64,000 bases of DNA, taken from HK1 sp965202735 (lineage in GTDB: Bacteria; Pseudomonadota; Gammaproteobacteria; HK1). This document shows positions 36,426-45,737 of this stretch, piece after piece. Position 1 is the first letter of the stretch. Every line of letters starts with the position of its first letter. The notes beneath the pieces were generated by a model. That model did not search any database and was not told the DNA's origin. It saw nothing but the letters and a program-made list of their open reading frames with translations. Where the stretch lies: assembly GCA_965202735.1 (NCBI GenBank), contig OZ241844.1, positions 2,108,001 through 2,172,000 on the forward strand, in the 5' to 3' direction. A program made the translations under genes and the position numbers.

Positions 36426-36455
36426 GAATACTATCTATAGTTCCTGGTGTCAGGA

Positions 36456-37127
36456 TCATCCAGAAACAAGATTGAGTAGGCGCGATTCCAGCCTTCCATT
36501 GGAAACACACGTTAGTAAGAATCCATCCCCGGCCACGGAGGTCGATCCAGTCTCGGATGTAGAAAAAACCACTTTATGGCTACTTCTACTACTGCGACCA
36601 GTCGGCGATCGAGTAAGAGAATTTATATGTTGTTCATAAATATTCACAGTCCATACATAACGGACATTAACCTTAAGTAGAGTTCGAGGGCCGTCGGGTG
36701 CCATGAAGATGTTCACTCTGCCTTCTAACGTAGTATCTCTGTCAATCTTCCGCATCCGCAATATCTTCGTACCATCCACTCCTGCTTGATAGCCTTTATA
36801 GTAGGATGAGCTATCTGCCGCTATATATCTGAATCGAGTTTTATCTAATGTTCTTTCGGCACGACCGCAATCCGCATAATCACTAGGTTGATTCGCAAGA
36901 AATGATATGTTAATAATACGGCTTTGCTTTTCGATATTGTTTATCACGAAGAAACTCTTCGAGATCTTTTCTACATATAAATCCCAAAATTTTTCAAATT
37001 CTATAAAAATACGTTTATCCTCTTGTACGTTGTATTTGGTCGGAGGATAATAAATCGCGCTCGAAGAAGCGCATCCAGTCATGATGATCGCTAGAAGCGT
37101 CAGAAAACAGATTTGTAAATGCCTCAT
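36456..37127 (-). CDS. Cargo lipoprotein inside the ATP synthase operon
   Basis: 223 residues, strongly AT-rich. MRHLQICFLTLLAIIMTGC is a clean lipoprotein signal with Cys19. The mature part (FVINNIEKQSRIINISFLAN, DYADCGRAERTLDKTRFRY and YVWTVNIYEQ) is mostly beta and unrecognised; the GRAERTL region recalls small outer-membrane lipoproteins of unknown function. An in-frame ATG at 37163 overlaps the atpG stop (ATGA), so coupling to atpG is possible. The gene is immediately followed by the atpD 5' remnant. Confidence 0.75.
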   Translation of the reverse strand: MRHLQICFLTLLAIIMTGCASSSAIYYPPTKYNVQEDKRIFIEFEKFWDLYVEKISKSFFVINNIEKQSRIINISFLANQPSDYADCGRAERTLDKTRFRYIAADSSSYYKGYQAGVDGTKILRMRKIDRDTTLEGRVNIFMAPDGPRTLLKVNVRYVWTVNIYEQHINSLTRSPTGRSSRSSHKVVFSTSETGSTSVAGDGFLLTCVSNGRLESRLLNLVSG

Positions 37128-37159
37128 GACCGTCTCCATCTGATGCCCAACTGAGACCG

Positions 37160-38023
37160 TCATAGCGCCGCGGCGCCGCCCACGATCTCCGACAGCTCCT
37201 GGGTGATGGATGCCTGCCGGGCCTTGTTGTACTGGAGCTGCAGGTCGTCGATGAGGTCTCCGGCGTTGTCGGAGGCCGCCTTCATCGCCACCATGCGCGC
37301 CGCCTGCTCCGATGCGATGTTCTCCACCACTCCCTGGTATACCAGCGACTCGATATAGCGGGTCAGGAGCCGGTCCAGCACCTCCCGCGCGTCGGGCTCG
37401 TAGAGGTAGTCCCAGTGGTGCCTGACCTCGTCTTCCTCGGACGGGTGGCGGGGCAGGAGCTGCTCGACCACCGGACGCTGGGTCATGGAGTTGACGAACT
37501 GGTTGTAGACGAAGAACAGACGGTCGACGGCGCCGGTGGAGTAGGCGTCGAGCATGACCTTGATGGTCCCGACGAGGTCGTCGATGCCCGGCTGGTCGCC
37601 GATGTGGGTGGTGCTCGCGAGCAGGTTCACGCCCATGCGGCGGAAGAACACCCCGCCCTTGTTGCCGATCACGCAGAAGTCGGTCTCGACGCCCTTCGAA
37701 CGCCATTCGTCGAGCGCCTGCACCACGGTCCTGAACAGGTTGTTGTTCAGGCCCCCGCACAGGCCCCGGTCCGACGACACGATGATGAACCCGACCCGCT
37801 TCACCTCGTCCCGCGCGACGAGGAAGGGATGCCTGTACTCGGTGTTGGCGGCGCTCACGTGCGCGATGACCCCCCGCATCTTCTCCGCGTAGGGGCGGGC
37901 GTGGTGCATCCGTTCCTGCGCTTTGCGCATCTTGCTCGCCGCGACCATCTCCATCGCGCGCGTGATCTTCTGCGTGTTCTGCACGCTCTTGATCTTGGTG
38001 CGGATTTCCTTGGCGCCGGCCAT
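37160..38023 (-). CDS. atpG: F1 ATP synthase gamma subunit
   Basis: 287 residues; the rotating central shaft. The N-terminal AGAKEIRTKIKSVQNTQKIT and the C-terminal SITQELSEIVGGAAAL helices that form the coiled coil are intact, as is the SDRGLCGGLNNN motif. A second diverged 3' end of this gene lies at 35444-35548. Confidence 0.97.
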   Translation of the reverse strand: MAGAKEIRTKIKSVQNTQKITRAMEMVAASKMRKAQERMHHARPYAEKMRGVIAHVSAANTEYRHPFLVARDEVKRVGFIIVSSDRGLCGGLNNNLFRTVVQALDEWRSKGVETDFCVIGNKGGVFFRRMGVNLLASTTHIGDQPGIDDLVGTIKVMLDAYSTGAVDRLFFVYNQFVNSMTQRPVVEQLLPRHPSEEDEVRHHWDYLYEPDAREVLDRLLTRYIESLVYQGVVENIASEQAARMVAMKAASDNAGDLIDDLQLQYNKARQASITQELSEIVGGAAAL

Positions 38024-38068
38024 GGGTCGCTCGCTCGGTTCGTCGTTCCCGGTGTCCGGTCGGTCCGA

Positions 38069-39610
38069 CTACCAGGCGTGGTTCGCCTTGAAGTCCTCGA
38101 CCGCGTCCCTGAACTGCTTCTCCACCCCGTCGTCCCACTTCGGGGCGGCGTTGACCTGATCGAGCAGGCTCGACCGGCTCGAATCCATGTACGACATCAG
38201 GGCGCCGGTGAAGTCGCCGACCCGCTCCAGCTCGACGTCGTCCATGTAGCCGCGGTCGACGGCGTAGAGGGTCACCGCCTGGTGCGCGACGGAGAGCGGC
38301 GAGTACTGCGGCTGCTTCAGCACCTCCATGATGCGCTGGCCGCGCTCGAGCTGGCGCCGGGTCGCCTCGTCGAGGTCGGAGGCGAACTGCGCGAACGCCG
38401 CGAGCTCGCGGTACTGGGCGAGCGCGAGCCGCACCCCGCCGCCCAGCCTCCGGATGATGTCGGTCTGCGCCGCCCCCCCGACCCGCGACACCGACAGACC
38501 GGCGTTGATGGCGGGACGGAAGTTGGCGTTGAAGAGATCGCTCTCGAGGAAGATCTGGCCGTCGGTGATGGAGATGACGTTGGTGGGCACGAACGCGGAC
38601 ACGTCGCCGGCCTGGGTCTCGATGATGGGCAGCGCGGTCAGCGACCCGGTCCGGCCCGTGACCTCGCCTCCGGTGGCCTCCTCGATGTACTTCTCGTTCA
38701 CCCGCGCCGCGCGTTCCAGCAGCCGCGAGTGCAGGTAGAACACGTCGCCCGGATACGCCTCGCGCCCCGGCGGACGGCGCAGCAGCAGCGAGACCTGGCG
38801 GTAGGCCCATGCCTGCTTGGTGAGGTCGTCGTAGATGATGAGCGCGTCCTCGCCCCGGTCGCGGAAGTACTCGCCCATCGTGCATCCGGCGTAGGGCGCG
38901 ATGTACTGCAACGCGGCGGATTCCGCCGCGGAGGCGGCGACCACGATGGTGTGCTCCATCGCGCCGTGCTCCTCGAGCTTGCGCACCACGTTGGCGATCG
39001 AGGAGTTCTTCTGTCCGATGGCGACGTAGATGCACGTGAGGTCGCCGTCCTTCTGGTTGATGATGGTGTCGATGGCGACCGCGGTCTTGCCGGTCTGCCG
39101 GTCGCCGATGATGAGCTCGCGCTGCCCGCGCCCGATCGGCACCATCGCGTCGATGGACTTGAGCCCCGTCTGCACCGGCTGGCCCACCGACTGGCGGGTG
39201 ATGACGCCCGGCGCCACCTTCTCGATGGGCGAGGTGCCCTCGGACTCGATCGGCCCCTTGCCGTCGATGGGCTGGCCGAGGGAGTTCACCACCCGCCCGA
39301 GCAGCCCCCGCCCGACCGGCACCTCCAGGATGCGCCCGGTGCACTTGACGGTGTCGCCCTCGGCGATGTGGCCGTAGTCGCCCATGACGACGGCGCCCAC
39401 CGAGTCGCGCTCGAGGTTCAGCGCAAGCCCGTAGGTGTTGCCCGGGAACTCGATCATCTCGCCCTGCATGACGTCGGACAGACCGTGGACGCGGGCGATG
39501 CCGTCGGTGAGGGAGACGATCGTCCCTTCGGTCCGGGCCTCGACGCCGACGTCGAAGCTCTCGATCTTCTTCTTGATGAGGTCGCTGACTTCCGCCGCGG
39601 TGAGTTGCAT
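38069..39610 (-). CDS. atpA: F1 ATP synthase alpha subunit
   Basis: 513 residues. Walker A GDRQTGKTAVAID, the SIANVVRKLEEHGAMEH region and the alpha-subunit signature PAINAGLSVSRVGGAAQ are present. It is a regulatory, non-catalytic nucleotide-binding subunit. The ribosome-binding sequence AAGAGG precedes the ATG at 39610. The usual close spacing to atpH is broken by a cargo ORF. Confidence 0.98.
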   Translation of the reverse strand: MQLTAAEVSDLIKKKIESFDVGVEARTEGTIVSLTDGIARVHGLSDVMQGEMIEFPGNTYGLALNLERDSVGAVVMGDYGHIAEGDTVKCTGRILEVPVGRGLLGRVVNSLGQPIDGKGPIESEGTSPIEKVAPGVITRQSVGQPVQTGLKSIDAMVPIGRGQRELIIGDRQTGKTAVAIDTIINQKDGDLTCIYVAIGQKNSSIANVVRKLEEHGAMEHTIVVAASAAESAALQYIAPYAGCTMGEYFRDRGEDALIIYDDLTKQAWAYRQVSLLLRRPPGREAYPGDVFYLHSRLLERAARVNEKYIEEATGGEVTGRTGSLTALPIIETQAGDVSAFVPTNVISITDGQIFLESDLFNANFRPAINAGLSVSRVGGAAQTDIIRRLGGGVRLALAQYRELAAFAQFASDLDEATRRQLERGQRIMEVLKQPQYSPLSVAHQAVTLYAVDRGYMDDVELERVGDFTGALMSYMDSSRSSLLDQVNAAPKWDDGVEKQFRDAVEDFKANHAW

Positions 39611-39746
39611 GTCTGGAACCTCTTACCGTGATATCGATGAGTAACATTCACAATGAATCGTCTGGCCCGCGTAGCGATACCCAGTTGATTCCATCGTGTT
39701 GTTACGTGTTGGAGATGTTCGGTGACTCATCAAGAGTGCCGACTCT

Positions 39747-40136
39747 TCACTCGTTCCAAGAGTCCATATAGGTAGCAACGATCCATCCAGGGTGAGTGTT
39801 GTCTCCTATCCATGATACAAATGTTTCAGCTACCGGAGGGATTCCGTAGCCACCCCAATTTTTAATGCTAGCAGTGGCCAAGCGAAACGAGCGTGAGTTA
39901 GCATAAAGGATCGTCAAAGTCCAAAATATTACGGCTTTTTGTGCACTATCATCTGCATCTAGTCGAGTTGCAGAATCCACAATTAATTTGACAATTCCAC
40001 GAAAAGCATCCTGCTGCCCAGCATTAGAAAACCATGGAACACGTGGTAAGGAATGTTCAATCGCAGAAAAGAGATCACAAGCAGCTTTGGCTATTTCACT
40101 TTGATCGTTTGGATTGTACTTCAAGCAATCGGTCAT
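39747..40136 (-). CDS. Unrecognised AT-rich cargo ORF between atpH and atpA
   Basis: 129 residues, MTDCLKYNPNDQSEIAKAAC onward, with a possible amphipathic helical first half and TATASIKNW-like aromatic end region (SIKNWGGYGIPP, ending MDSWNE). GAGGAC lies at good spacing before the ATG. It has the same orientation as the operon, starts 37 bp beyond atpH and ends 136 bp before atpA. The GC content is far below that of its neighbours. No family is recognised. The 39611-39746 leader of atpA is also AT-rich and has no gene. Confidence 0.7.
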   Translation of the reverse strand: MTDCLKYNPNDQSEIAKAACDLFSAIEHSLPRVPWFSNAGQQDAFRGIVKLIVDSATRLDADDSAQKAVIFWTLTILYANSRSFRLATASIKNWGGYGIPPVAETFVSWIGDNTHPGWIVATYMDSWNE

Positions 40137-40173
40137 TGAAGTGTCCTCATTGTCCGCGCGCTCCTTTCGTGCG

Positions 40174-40707
40174 CTACGCCAGCATCTGCGCGAGCTGCCC
40201 GAGCCGGCCGCGGAGCGACGCGTCGATGACGAGGTCGCCGGCGCGGATGACGACGCCGCCGATCAGCGCATCGTCCACCGCGCAGTCGAGGGTCACCTTC
40301 GAGCCGAGGCGCTTCTCCATCGCCGCCGCGATGGTGGTGCGTTGCGGCTCGGAGAGATCGAATGCGCTGGTGACGTGTACGTGATTGCGGCCTTCGCGGG
40401 CGGCGCGCTCCTCGGCGAAGCGCTGCGAGATGTCCGGCAGCAGCACGAACCGCCCGTACTGCCCGACCACCTTCACGAAGTTGCGGCCGGTGTCGGAGAG
40501 CCGGTCGCCGCACACGTCGATGAACAGCTCGACGAGGCGGGCCCGGTCCACCCCCGGATTCGCGATGAGGCCGCTCATCGTCGGGTCGCGCGCGACCGCG
40601 GACAGCAGCTCGAGCATCTCGGCCCACTCGGCGAGCCTGTCCTCCTCGTCCGCCTGCTTGAACGCGGCGGCCGCGTAGGGTCGTGCAAGCTCGCCTGTCT
40701 CCGCCAT
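40174..40707 (-). CDS. atpH: F1 ATP synthase delta subunit
   Basis: 177 residues; part of the peripheral stalk joining F1 to the b subunits. ELARPYAAAAFKQA at the N-terminus and the C-terminal VDDALIGGVVIRAGDLVIDASLRGRLGQL are the family hallmarks. Confidence 0.97.
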   Translation of the reverse strand: MAETGELARPYAAAAFKQADEEDRLAEWAEMLELLSAVARDPTMSGLIANPGVDRARLVELFIDVCGDRLSDTGRNFVKVVGQYGRFVLLPDISQRFAEERAAREGRNHVHVTSAFDLSEPQRTTIAAAMEKRLGSKVTLDCAVDDALIGGVVIRAGDLVIDASLRGRLGQLAQMLA

Positions 40708-40749
40708 CGGCTCGTCTTCCGTCCGGTGTCCTGGGTCCGCGTCCGCCGC

Positions 40750-41220
40750 CTAGAGCCGCGCGGCGAGCTTGCCGAGCGCTTCGTCGTGCGCGGCGGCATC
40801 GACCTCGCGCATCAGCACCTGCTCGGCCCCCGAGACCGCGAGCGCGACGACCTCGCCGCGCAGCGCTTCGCGTGCCTGGTGGATCTGCTGGTCGATCTCG
40901 GCCTTCGCCGCATCGAGGAGCTTGCCGCCCTCGACCCGCGCGTCGGACTTGGCCTCCTCGACGATCTCGTCGGCGCGGCGCTGCGCATTCGAGATGATCT
41001 CGCGAGCCTGCTCCTTCGCGGCCTGGAGCTCTCCCTCGATCTGCGACTGCGCTGCCTCCTTCGAGCGCACTCCCTCTTCCGCCGCGGCAAGGCCGTCGGC
41101 GATTCGGGTGCGCCGCGCATCGAGCGCGTTGAGGATCGGAGGCCAGATGTACCTCAGGCAGAACCACACGAACACCGCGAACGCGATGGACTGGCCAATC
41201 AGCGTCAGGTTGATGTTCAT
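40750..41220 (-). CDS. atpF: F0 ATP synthase b subunit
   Basis: 156 residues. One N-terminal membrane helix (LIGQSIAFAVFVWFCLRYIW) is followed by a long, highly charged helix, as in the dimeric peripheral stalk. It begins MNINLTLIGQ, typical of gammaproteobacteria. Confidence 0.97.
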   Translation of the reverse strand: MNINLTLIGQSIAFAVFVWFCLRYIWPPILNALDARRTRIADGLAAAEEGVRSKEAAQSQIEGELQAAKEQAREIISNAQRRADEIVEEAKSDARVEGGKLLDAAKAEIDQQIHQAREALRGEVVALAVSGAEQVLMREVDAAAHDEALGKLAARL

Positions 41221-41251
41221 GATTCGATCCCTGCGTATGCCCGGTGCCCCG

Positions 41252-41488
41252 TCAGCCGCCCACGACCGCGAACAGCACGTAGAGGCCGATGGCGATGCCG
41301 ATGATCGGGAGTGCGTCGACCAGTCCCATCATGATGAAGAACTGGGTGCGGAGCATGCCGAGCATCTCGGGCTGGCGGGCGATGCCCTCGATGAACCGGG
41401 CCGCGAGGATGCCGATGCCCACCGCGGCCCCGGCCGCGCTGATTCCGAGCATGAGTGCGCCGGCGATGTAGAGCAGAGCTGTTTCCAT
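41252..41488 (-). CDS. atpE: F0 ATP synthase c subunit
   Basis: A 78-residue two-helix proteolipid forming the rotor ring. The polar loop ARQPE lies at residues 37-41 and the proton-carrying acid is Asp58 (MGLVDALP), so the ring is of the H+-coupled type; no sodium-binding signature is apparent. Confidence 0.98.
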   Translation of the reverse strand: METALLYIAGALMLGISAAGAAVGIGILAARFIEGIARQPEMLGMLRTQFFIMMGLVDALPIIGIAIGLYVLFAVVGG

Positions 41489-41533
41489 CTCTCAATCTCC
41501 TTTCGAGATTCCAGTCCAGAGTTACGAAGCCGA

Positions 41534-42367
41534 TCAGTGGTGCGAGTGCGCCATGTCCAGGTACACGATCGTCAGGATCATGAAGATGAACGCCTGCAGG
41601 GTGACGATGAGCAGGTGGAACACCGCCCATCCCCATTGCAGCGCGCCCCCCGCCAGGCCCCACCAGAACCCGCCGCTGTAGAGCAGCGCGATGAGAATGA
41701 AGATCATCTCTCCGGCATACAGGTTTCCGAACAGCCGCAGCGACAGCGACACCGGCTTGGAGAGGAGCGAGATCCCTTCGAGGAAGAGGTTGACGGGGAA
41801 CAGGACCCTGGGGAACGGCTGGAACGCGAGCTCGCCGAAGAATCCTCCGGGGCCCTTCACCTTGATGCTGTAGTAGATGGTCAGGACGAACACCGACAGC
41901 GACATGCCGAAGGTCGCGTTCGGGTCGGTGGTCGCCACCACCTTCATGTACGGCACCCCGAGCAGGTACGCGAGGTGCGGGATCCAGTCGACCGGCACGA
42001 GGTCCATCGTGTTCATCAGCAGGATCCACACGAAGAGCGTCAGCGCGATGGGTGCGACCAGGTCGTTCTTGCCGGTGAAGGTCCCGCGGACGTTGTCGTC
42101 GATGAACTCGATGACCCACTCGACGAAATTCAGGAACGGGGTCGGCACCCCGCTCGTCGCCTTGCGCGCCGCCTTGCGGAACACCCACAGGAAGAGCGCC
42201 CCGAGGCCGACCGACCACAGCATGGTGTCGAGGTGAATGGCCCAGAAGCCCATCGCCCCGGCCTCCGCCGCGCTGTGCGCAATCCCCAGGCCGTTCTCGG
42301 GGTGGAATCCGAGGACGAGGTTCTGCAGATGGTGCTGGATGTATTCGGTGGAGGTCTGCGCGGCCAT
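41534..42367 (-). CDS. atpB: F0 ATP synthase a subunit
   Basis: 277 residues, multi-spanning. LSLRLFGNLYAGEMI holds the essential stator arginine, and QAFIFMILTIVYLDMAHSHH is the usual end. It forms the proton half-channels against the c ring. Confidence 0.97.
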   Translation of the reverse strand: MAAQTSTEYIQHHLQNLVLGFHPENGLGIAHSAAEAGAMGFWAIHLDTMLWSVGLGALFLWVFRKAARKATSGVPTPFLNFVEWVIEFIDDNVRGTFTGKNDLVAPIALTLFVWILLMNTMDLVPVDWIPHLAYLLGVPYMKVVATTDPNATFGMSLSVFVLTIYYSIKVKGPGGFFGELAFQPFPRVLFPVNLFLEGISLLSKPVSLSLRLFGNLYAGEMIFILIALLYSGGFWWGLAGGALQWGWAVFHLLIVTLQAFIFMILTIVYLDMAHSHH

Positions 42368-42417
42368 TGGCTGGTCTGTGCGAAAGGGTCTGTCCGAAGG
42401 AACGTGTCGGTCCGGCG

Positions 42418-42819
42418 TCAGTCCCGGGCGCCGCCCCGGGCGTCACTCCCGGCGTCACCCCCAGCGTCACCACGGGGGTCGAGGGTCATGGAGGCCGCCA
42501 CCCCCCCGAGGTGGACCACGATGAATCCGGCAAGCAACGCCACCATGCTCAGGTCCTGCAGCAACACGAACGCCGCGGCGAACATGCCGCAGATGATGGC
42601 GATCTTCGCCACCTCGGCCCGAAGCCACGCGCCGAGCGCTCCACCGCCCGCCTCTCCCCGGGACCGTCGCAGCACCTTGTGCGCGAAGTACGCGGTCGGC
42701 ACGAGGCTGTTGATCCCCCCGACCAGCGCCGACAGCACCGCGGCGCGGCCAAACGGCATCGAGGCGGCGGCGGCCGTCGCCGCCAGCAGACACTGGACCC
42801 AGAAGACCCGGCTGATCAA
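42418..42819 (-). CDS. atpI: ATP synthase subunit I
   Basis: About 133 residues with four membrane helices (around 4-22, 26-45, 66-85 and 90-112). GGINSLVPTAYFAHKVL and the AEVAKIAIICGMFAAAFVLL helix match AtpI, which helps assemble the c ring. The start is uncertain: I use the TTG at 42819 (ISRVFWVQCLL), as no ATG precedes the first helix. It is the first gene of the operon. Confidence 0.85.
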   Translation of the reverse strand: MISRVFWVQCLLAATAAAASMPFGRAAVLSALVGGINSLVPTAYFAHKVLRRSRGEAGGGALGAWLRAEVAKIAIICGMFAAAFVLLQDLSMVALLAGFIVVHLGGVAASMTLDPRGDAGGDAGSDARGGARD

Positions 42820-43049
42820 CGGACGGATCGTTCGACAGTGCGTACCGCGCTCACCGCAAGCGGGCCGGGCCGGGCCGGGCCTGTCGCCGGGCCTGCGCAC
42901 CGCACTCCGCGTGCGGCCCTGCCCTTGCCGCACTCCCCGGCGGCCGCGCGATTGTACGGGCCATGGCCGGAACCGATCAACGCCCCGCGGACCGGCCCGC
43001 GGACCGGCCATGTGTCCACCCGCATTTCCCGCCGGTCGGCCGCGGACGC

Positions 43050-44135
43050 TCACCCGCCGCCGAGCGCCGCGAGCTGCTCCGCCTGGTCCTCGCGCACCAG
43101 CGCCTCGACCACCTCCCCGAGGCCACCGGCCATGATGTCGGCCAGCTTGTAGAGAGTGAGGTTGATTCGGTGATCCGTCAGCCGCCCCTGCGGAAAGTTG
43201 TAGGTGCGGATGCGCTGCGAGCGATCGCCGCTGCCGACGAGGAGCCGTCTGGTCTCCGCCCGCTCGGTGTCCCGGCGCTCGCGCTCCGCCGCCAGCAGGC
43301 GGGCCTTCAGCAGCGACATCGCCCGCGCCCGGTTCTTGTGCTGCGAGCGCTCGTCCTGGCACTCCACCACGGTGCCGGTCGGCAGGTGCGTGATCCGGAT
43401 CGCGGAGTCGGTCTTGTTGACGTGCTGCCCGCCGGCCCCCGATGCGCGGAACGTGTCGATCCTCAGGTCCGGGGCGTCGACCTCGATCTCGCCGATCTCG
43501 TCGGCCTCCGGCAGCACCGCCACCGTGCACGCCGATGTGTGGACCCGCCCCTGCGATTCCGTCTCCGGCACCCTCTGCACGCGGTGGCCGCCGGATTCGA
43601 ACTTGAGCCGCGAGTAGACCCCGCGCCCGGCGATGCGCACGACGACCTCCCGGTATCCGCCGTGCTCGCCCGGGCTCTCGCTCACGATCTCGGAGCGCCA
43701 CCCCCGGAGCTCTCCGTAGCGCAGGTACATCCTGAGCAGATCGCCGGCGAACAGCGCGGCCTCGCCGCCGCCGGCGCCGGCCCGTATCTCCAGGTACACG
43801 CTGGCCGCATCGGCGGGGTCCGCGGGCAGCAGCAGGACCTTGAGCTCGTTCTCGATGCTCGCTCGACGGGACTCCGCCGCCTCGATCTCCTCCTGTGCGA
43901 GCGCGCGCAGCTCCGGGTCCGCCCCGGCGAGGATCTCCCGCGCATCCCCGATCGAGTCGACCGTTGCGTTGTAGCCGACGAAGCACTCGACGATCGGGCC
44001 GAGCTCCGCGTGCTCCCTGGCGAGCGCGCGCAGCCGCGCCGGGTCGGAGGCGACCTCGGGCTGCGCGAGCAGGGCGCCGACCTCGGCGTACCGTTCGCGC
44101 AGCCCCTCGAGCTTGTCGATCAGGGAGGGGTTCAT
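43050..44135 (-). CDS. prfA: Peptide chain release factor 1
   Basis: 361 residues. The peptidyl-tRNA hydrolysis motif GGQ is at 235-237 (SGAGGQHVN) and the stop-reading P-x-T motif is PET at 190-192, marking RF1 (UAA/UAG). The ATG at 44135 overlaps the hemA stop by four bases (ATGA), so the two are coupled, as in many gammaproteobacteria. No prmC follows. Confidence 0.97.
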   Translation of the reverse strand: MNPSLIDKLEGLRERYAEVGALLAQPEVASDPARLRALAREHAELGPIVECFVGYNATVDSIGDAREILAGADPELRALAQEEIEAAESRRASIENELKVLLLPADPADAASVYLEIRAGAGGGEAALFAGDLLRMYLRYGELRGWRSEIVSESPGEHGGYREVVVRIAGRGVYSRLKFESGGHRVQRVPETESQGRVHTSACTVAVLPEADEIGEIEVDAPDLRIDTFRASGAGGQHVNKTDSAIRITHLPTGTVVECQDERSQHKNRARAMSLLKARLLAAERERRDTERAETRRLLVGSGDRSQRIRTYNFPQGRLTDHRINLTLYKLADIMAGGLGEVVEALVREDQAEQLAALGGG

Positions 44136-45430
44136 CGAGTACGGCCGGAGCCCGGCGGCCCGGGAGCCGGCGCCCCGTCCTCTCCGGTGACGCCGAAGAG
44201 CGTCCTCGCCGCCTCCACGATGTCCCGGCGGCCGCTCTCCCCCGCCTCGCGAATCGCGGCGCTCGGAGCATGGAGCAGCTTGCTGGTCAGGGTGCGGGCG
44301 ACGTACTCGACGACCTCGTCCGGCGGCTCGCCGCCGTGCAGCCGGCGACGCGCCTTCCCGAGCACCTCCTCCCTCGCGGCGACCGCCGACTCCCGCACCT
44401 GGACGATGACCGAGGACACGCGCCGCCCCCGCATCCAGGCCATGAACTCCGCGACCTGCCGGTCGATGATGCCTTCGGCCACGCCCGCCGCCGCCATGCG
44501 CCTCTGCCGGCCTTCCTCGATCACGTCCGCGAGGTCGTCGACGCTGTACAGGTACACGTCGGGAAGAGTGCCGACATCGCGGTCGATGTCGTGCGGCACC
44601 GCGAGGTCGGCCATGAACATCGGGCGCCGCCGGCGCCGGTGGAGCGCCTCGCGCGCCAGCCGCGAGGAGATGACCGTCCCGCGGCTGGCGGTGGACGAGA
44701 TGACGATGTCCGCCTCGGCGAGATGGAGCGGCACTTCGTCGAGGGCGATCGCGTACGCGCCCAGCCCCGTCGCGATGCGGCGCGCGTGCTCGATGGTGCG
44801 GTTCGCGATGACCATGCGCCCGACGCGGCTCGACGCCAGGTGGCGCGCGCAGAGCTCGACCGTCTCGCCGGCGCCCACGAGCAGGGCGGTGCGCGCGCCG
44901 AGGTCTCCGAAGATCCGGTGGGCGAGGGTCACCGCGGCGTAGGCCACCGAGACCGGGCTCGCCCCGATGCCGGTGTCCGTGCGCACGCGCTTCGCCACCG
45001 AGAACGAGCGCTGGAAGAGCTTCTCGAGCACGGCTCCGAGCGAGCCCTCGCGCCGGGCCGTCCCGTATGCCTGCTTGAGCTGGCCCAGAATCTGGGGCTC
45101 GCCCAGCACCATGGAATCGAGCCCGCTGGCGACCCGCATGAGGTGGCGCACCGCGGCATCCTCCCGGTGCACGTAGAGGTGTCCGGCAAGGTCGCGGCGG
45201 TCGATGCCGAGGAACTCGTCGAACCAGCGGGTCGGGGCATCTTCGCCGGTGCCGATGCCGCAGTACAGGTCGGTGCGATTGCAGGTCGAAAGGATCGCCG
45301 CCTCGCTGACCCCGGGGCAGCTCGACAGCGACCTGAGCGCCGACGGCATGCCGGCGACGTCGACCACCGCCCGTTCGCGAAGCTCCAGCGGGGCCGTGGT
45401 GTGGTTCAATCCGAGGGCGACGATCGACAT
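44132..45430 (-). CDS. hemA: Glutamyl-tRNA reductase
   Basis: 432 residues; the first enzyme of C5 tetrapyrrole synthesis. The catalytic Cys50 is in ILSTCNRTDLY, the LGEPQILGQLK motif follows near 110, and the NADPH site GAGETVELCARHL near 190. The C-terminal dimerisation helix is present. The long arm ends in a Pro/Gly-rich tail. It is divergent from the TPR lipoprotein gene. Confidence 0.97.
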   Translation of the reverse strand: MSIVALGLNHTTAPLELRERAVVDVAGMPSALRSLSSCPGVSEAAILSTCNRTDLYCGIGTGEDAPTRWFDEFLGIDRRDLAGHLYVHREDAAVRHLMRVASGLDSMVLGEPQILGQLKQAYGTARREGSLGAVLEKLFQRSFSVAKRVRTDTGIGASPVSVAYAAVTLAHRIFGDLGARTALLVGAGETVELCARHLASSRVGRMVIANRTIEHARRIATGLGAYAIALDEVPLHLAEADIVISSTASRGTVISSRLAREALHRRRRRPMFMADLAVPHDIDRDVGTLPDVYLYSVDDLADVIEEGRQRRMAAAGVAEGIIDRQVAEFMAWMRGRRVSSVIVQVRESAVAAREEVLGKARRRLHGGEPPDEVVEYVARTLTSKLLHAPSAAIREAGESGRRDIVEAARTLFGVTGEDGAPAPGPPGSGRTR

Positions 45431-45737
45431 GGCGGTACGCGGGATGCGTCGGACGAAACGCCGAACCCGCCGCGGCTGGGCGGGCATTGCACCGATTGCT
45501 TGCTTCTCGACTTGAAGTATAGTGACAGACGCATTGTACCGACGATGGAATGACGGTACGTGGAAAACGTACCCAGAGCTTCCGATGCCCTTCGCCGCCC
45601 TCTGCCGTCCACCCGCGTGTCCACCCCCGGACGCGTATCGGCGGGCATTGGCCACGCGGTGGCCCATCGTCCGCGGCGCACGCCTTTCCGGCGTCCTGCC
45701 GGCGGCCGAATCCGCCCTGCGGGGATCCGGGAACGCG

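Noticed and set aside
36456..39647. A 1,063-codon open frame spanning the atpA-atpG region
   Set aside because: It is a GC-rich shadow frame across atpA and atpG; only its last part, from 37127 down, is a real gene (the lipoprotein).
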